Shown: in pieces, positions 62,835 to 64,000 of the stretch
Layout of the letters: each line of letters starts with the position of its first letter
How positions within the stretch are numbered: position 1 is the first letter of the stretch
NCBI RefSeq assembly: GCF_024347615.1
Contig: NZ_AP025509.1
Location: 1,302,001-1,366,000 of the forward strand
Reading direction: 5' to 3'
Origin: Vibrio splendidus
GTDB lineage: Bacteria; Pseudomonadota; Gammaproteobacteria; Enterobacterales; Vibrionaceae
DNA length: 64,000 nt
Notes under the pieces: generated by a model
Told to the model about the DNA's origin: nothing
The model's database searches: none
The model's input: the letters and a program-made list of their open reading frames with translations, nothing else
Made by a program: the position numbers and the translations under genes

Positions 62835-62930
62835 CAATACCTTTTTGATCTTTTTTTGATCACGAAGTGAGATCTAAGGAAAGTACTCATGGTTGGTGGG
62901 TAACGTTCGAGAACGCCTACACAGAATGCA

Positions 62931-62965
62931 AAAAAGCCAGTTCAACGAGTGTTGAACTGGCTTTA
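62931..62965 (-). terminator. Terminator of the Rhs gene
   Basis: AAAGCCAGTTCAAC (62934-62947) / GTTGAACTGGCTTT (62952-62965), perfect 14-bp arms with a T tract on the minus strand. Confidence 0.9.
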
Positions 62966-62997
62966 TATTAGTAGTTAAAGTAAACCAATAAAACAGA

Positions 62998-64000
62998 CTA
63001 CGACAATGGCAGCTGACGGATCATCTGCTGAACCTCATTACCATATTTAATTCGTTGTCGTGTCTCTTCTAATGCGTACATCTGCGTCTTCTTGGCTGCA
63101 GGATTGGCACTTCTACCTTCCGTCACCATGGTATCCGCTGAAGACTTTTCTTCATCTAATCGCCCAGGTATTGTTTTAACCGATGACCAACCTAAACCAC
63201 CAATCGAGCGCGCCGTCATTATGCCTTGATAAATGGTATAGCCTCGGGCGCCCACTTTGACTTGTCCGAGTAGAATCTTGGTAAATCCACCATGAATGGG
63301 AGGAGGTGTGTACGTCATCGTCTTACCGCCCTGCGTCATTCTGGTCGCAATCACCTGCCCCTCTGAGCTGCCTATTCGCATAGCCGGGTTCGTTTTATTG
63401 GCCCATGCAACATTGTACTCACTAGAAGGCCTAATCTTGTTCATTAAGCGAGAACCAAGGCCTGGCTGAGTGACATCTTCCAATGCACCGCCGGCTCTTA
63501 CCCAGCGTAAGTTCTGAACCGACTTATAAGCAGAATATCCGCCACTCACTACACCAATAATATCGAACGGAATCGTCGCTATATCGAGTTTGCGAGAAAT
63601 ATCGCCATCATCGATAACACCCGAAGCAATTTGCAGCGCACCACTGGTCATCCCAGCAATACCGCCGATAATACCTGCAGCCAGTACTAAGCTAGAGCCC
63701 CCCGTTGGCGCAGCCAAGGCAATACCAACAATCCCCGCGATAACCCCAAAAGCACCGAATAAGATCTTACTGATATTCAGGTGGCCACTTGGATCGGTGA
63801 AGTTAATCGGGTCGTTATGGCAGTACACATAAGCATTGTGAACACCCTCATTGAAAGGCGCCAAACTGTCCGGAGCATTGAAGCGCATCAGCTTAGGTTG
63901 GTAGACACGATAACCTTGACCTAAGTGATAGCCTTGCAACACAGGGTCCAACCACTCGCCATTAAAGCCAATCTCCGAATGAGAGATAGTCATCGACTGC
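62998..64000 (-). CDS. Rhs core-domain protein C-terminus with variable tip, 5' partial
   Basis: The frame is open to the window edge, so the gene probably starts outside; the ATG at 63993 is likely internal. From there the Rhs-associated core (about residues 8-72) is seen: IGFNGEWLDPVLQGYHLGQGYRVYQPKLMRF and NDPINFTDPSGH, which ends the conserved core. After it comes a Gly/Ala-rich hydrophobic segment (about 75-125, FGAFGVIAGIVGIALAA), then a variable tip of about 200 residues without a recognised toxin motif. Polymorphic Rhs toxins have this layout, but no immunity gene is seen downstream before the GH1 gene. Toxin function is therefore unproven. Confidence 0.75.
   Translation of the reverse strand, partial: QSMTISHSEIGFNGEWLDPVLQGYHLGQGYRVYQPKLMRFNAPDSLAPFNEGVHNAYVYCHNDPINFTDPSGHLNISKILFGAFGVIAGIVGIALAAPTGGSSLVLAAGIIGGIAGMTSGALQIASGVIDDGDISRKLDIATIPFDIIGVVSGGYSAYKSVQNLRWVRAGGALEDVTQPGLGSRLMNKIRPSSEYNVAWANKTNPAMRIGSSEGQVIATRMTQGGKTMTYTPPPIHGGFTKILLGQVKVGARGYTIYQGIMTARSIGGLGWSSVKTIPGRLDEEKSSADTMVTEGRSANPAAKKTQMYALEETRQRIKYGNEVQQMIRQLPLS

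Overview
The window reads as a stretch of a marine gamma-proteobacterial genome, most likely the second chromosome of a Vibrio, probably near the Splendidus clade. This is inferred from gene order (malM-lamB beside glgX, glpF-glpK-glpR-glpD), moderate AT-rich composition, Vibrio-like proteins and the large share of accessory metabolism and LysR regulators. No rRNA, tRNA, CRISPR array, prophage or replication origin was seen.

Layout. 1-4.0 kb: maltose/maltodextrin genes (partial malM, maltoporin lamB, glycogen debranching glgX) around a divergent region with MalT-box-like sites. 4.1-11.7 kb: housekeeping and redox genes (GGDEF protein with a degenerate GGKEF site, TrmK-like methyltransferase, PlsC-type acyltransferase, fpr, YeaR-like protein, ldhA, patatin). 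12-13.4 kb: catalase. 13.6-21.2 kb: a tetronate (L-threonate type) catabolic cluster: ltnD-otnK-otnC-otnI, a GntP-family permease, a glycerate kinase and a divergent DeoR regulator. 21.4-29.4 kb: mixed regulators and enzymes (AraC/GyrI-like, Gfo/Idh/MocA plus monooxygenase with divergent LysR, YcaQ-type glycosylase, DsbA/FrnE, HAD, TetR and HPP with twin palindromic operators). 29.5-31 kb: arsR-ACR3 arsenite efflux. 31.2-32.6 kb: LysR and PACE efflux pair. 33-38.4 kb: the glycerol regulon glpFKRD. 38.7-52.4 kb: SDR, several LysR regulators, YdcH, an unlisted 39-residue lipoprotein, DUF1254-type protein, periplasmic HAD phosphatase, OYE-family enzyme, nfsA, PLD lipoprotein, TetR with DHFR-like protein, an ABM protein and a Crp/Fnr-like regulator. 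52.45-53.9 kb: one intact-looking IS4-family insertion sequence. 54-56.7 kb: a Ser-type sulfatase with its radical-SAM maturase. 57-62.8 kb: LysR/MFS, maa, and a LacI-controlled 6-phospho-beta-glucosidase. 63-64 kb: the C-terminal end of an Rhs protein running off the window.

The most unusual signal is not a gene. At least six genes end in, or are followed closely by, short tandem repeats with different units (5, 6, 7, 8, 16 and 16 bp). Several units span the stop codon and re-create stop triplets downstream; the best are ten 8-bp units at nfsA and eight 7-bp units at an MFS gene. A related case at maa places four degenerate 17-20 bp units across its GTG start. The units share no sequence, so this looks like a recurrent process acting at gene ends rather than a dispersed repeat family.

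Other points worth checking are a terminator hairpin abutting the transposase start codon, palindrome clusters around the tiny lipoprotein gene, the Rhs tip without an evident immunity gene, and the degenerate GGDEF site. All functional calls come from reading the translated sequences; no database search was possible.
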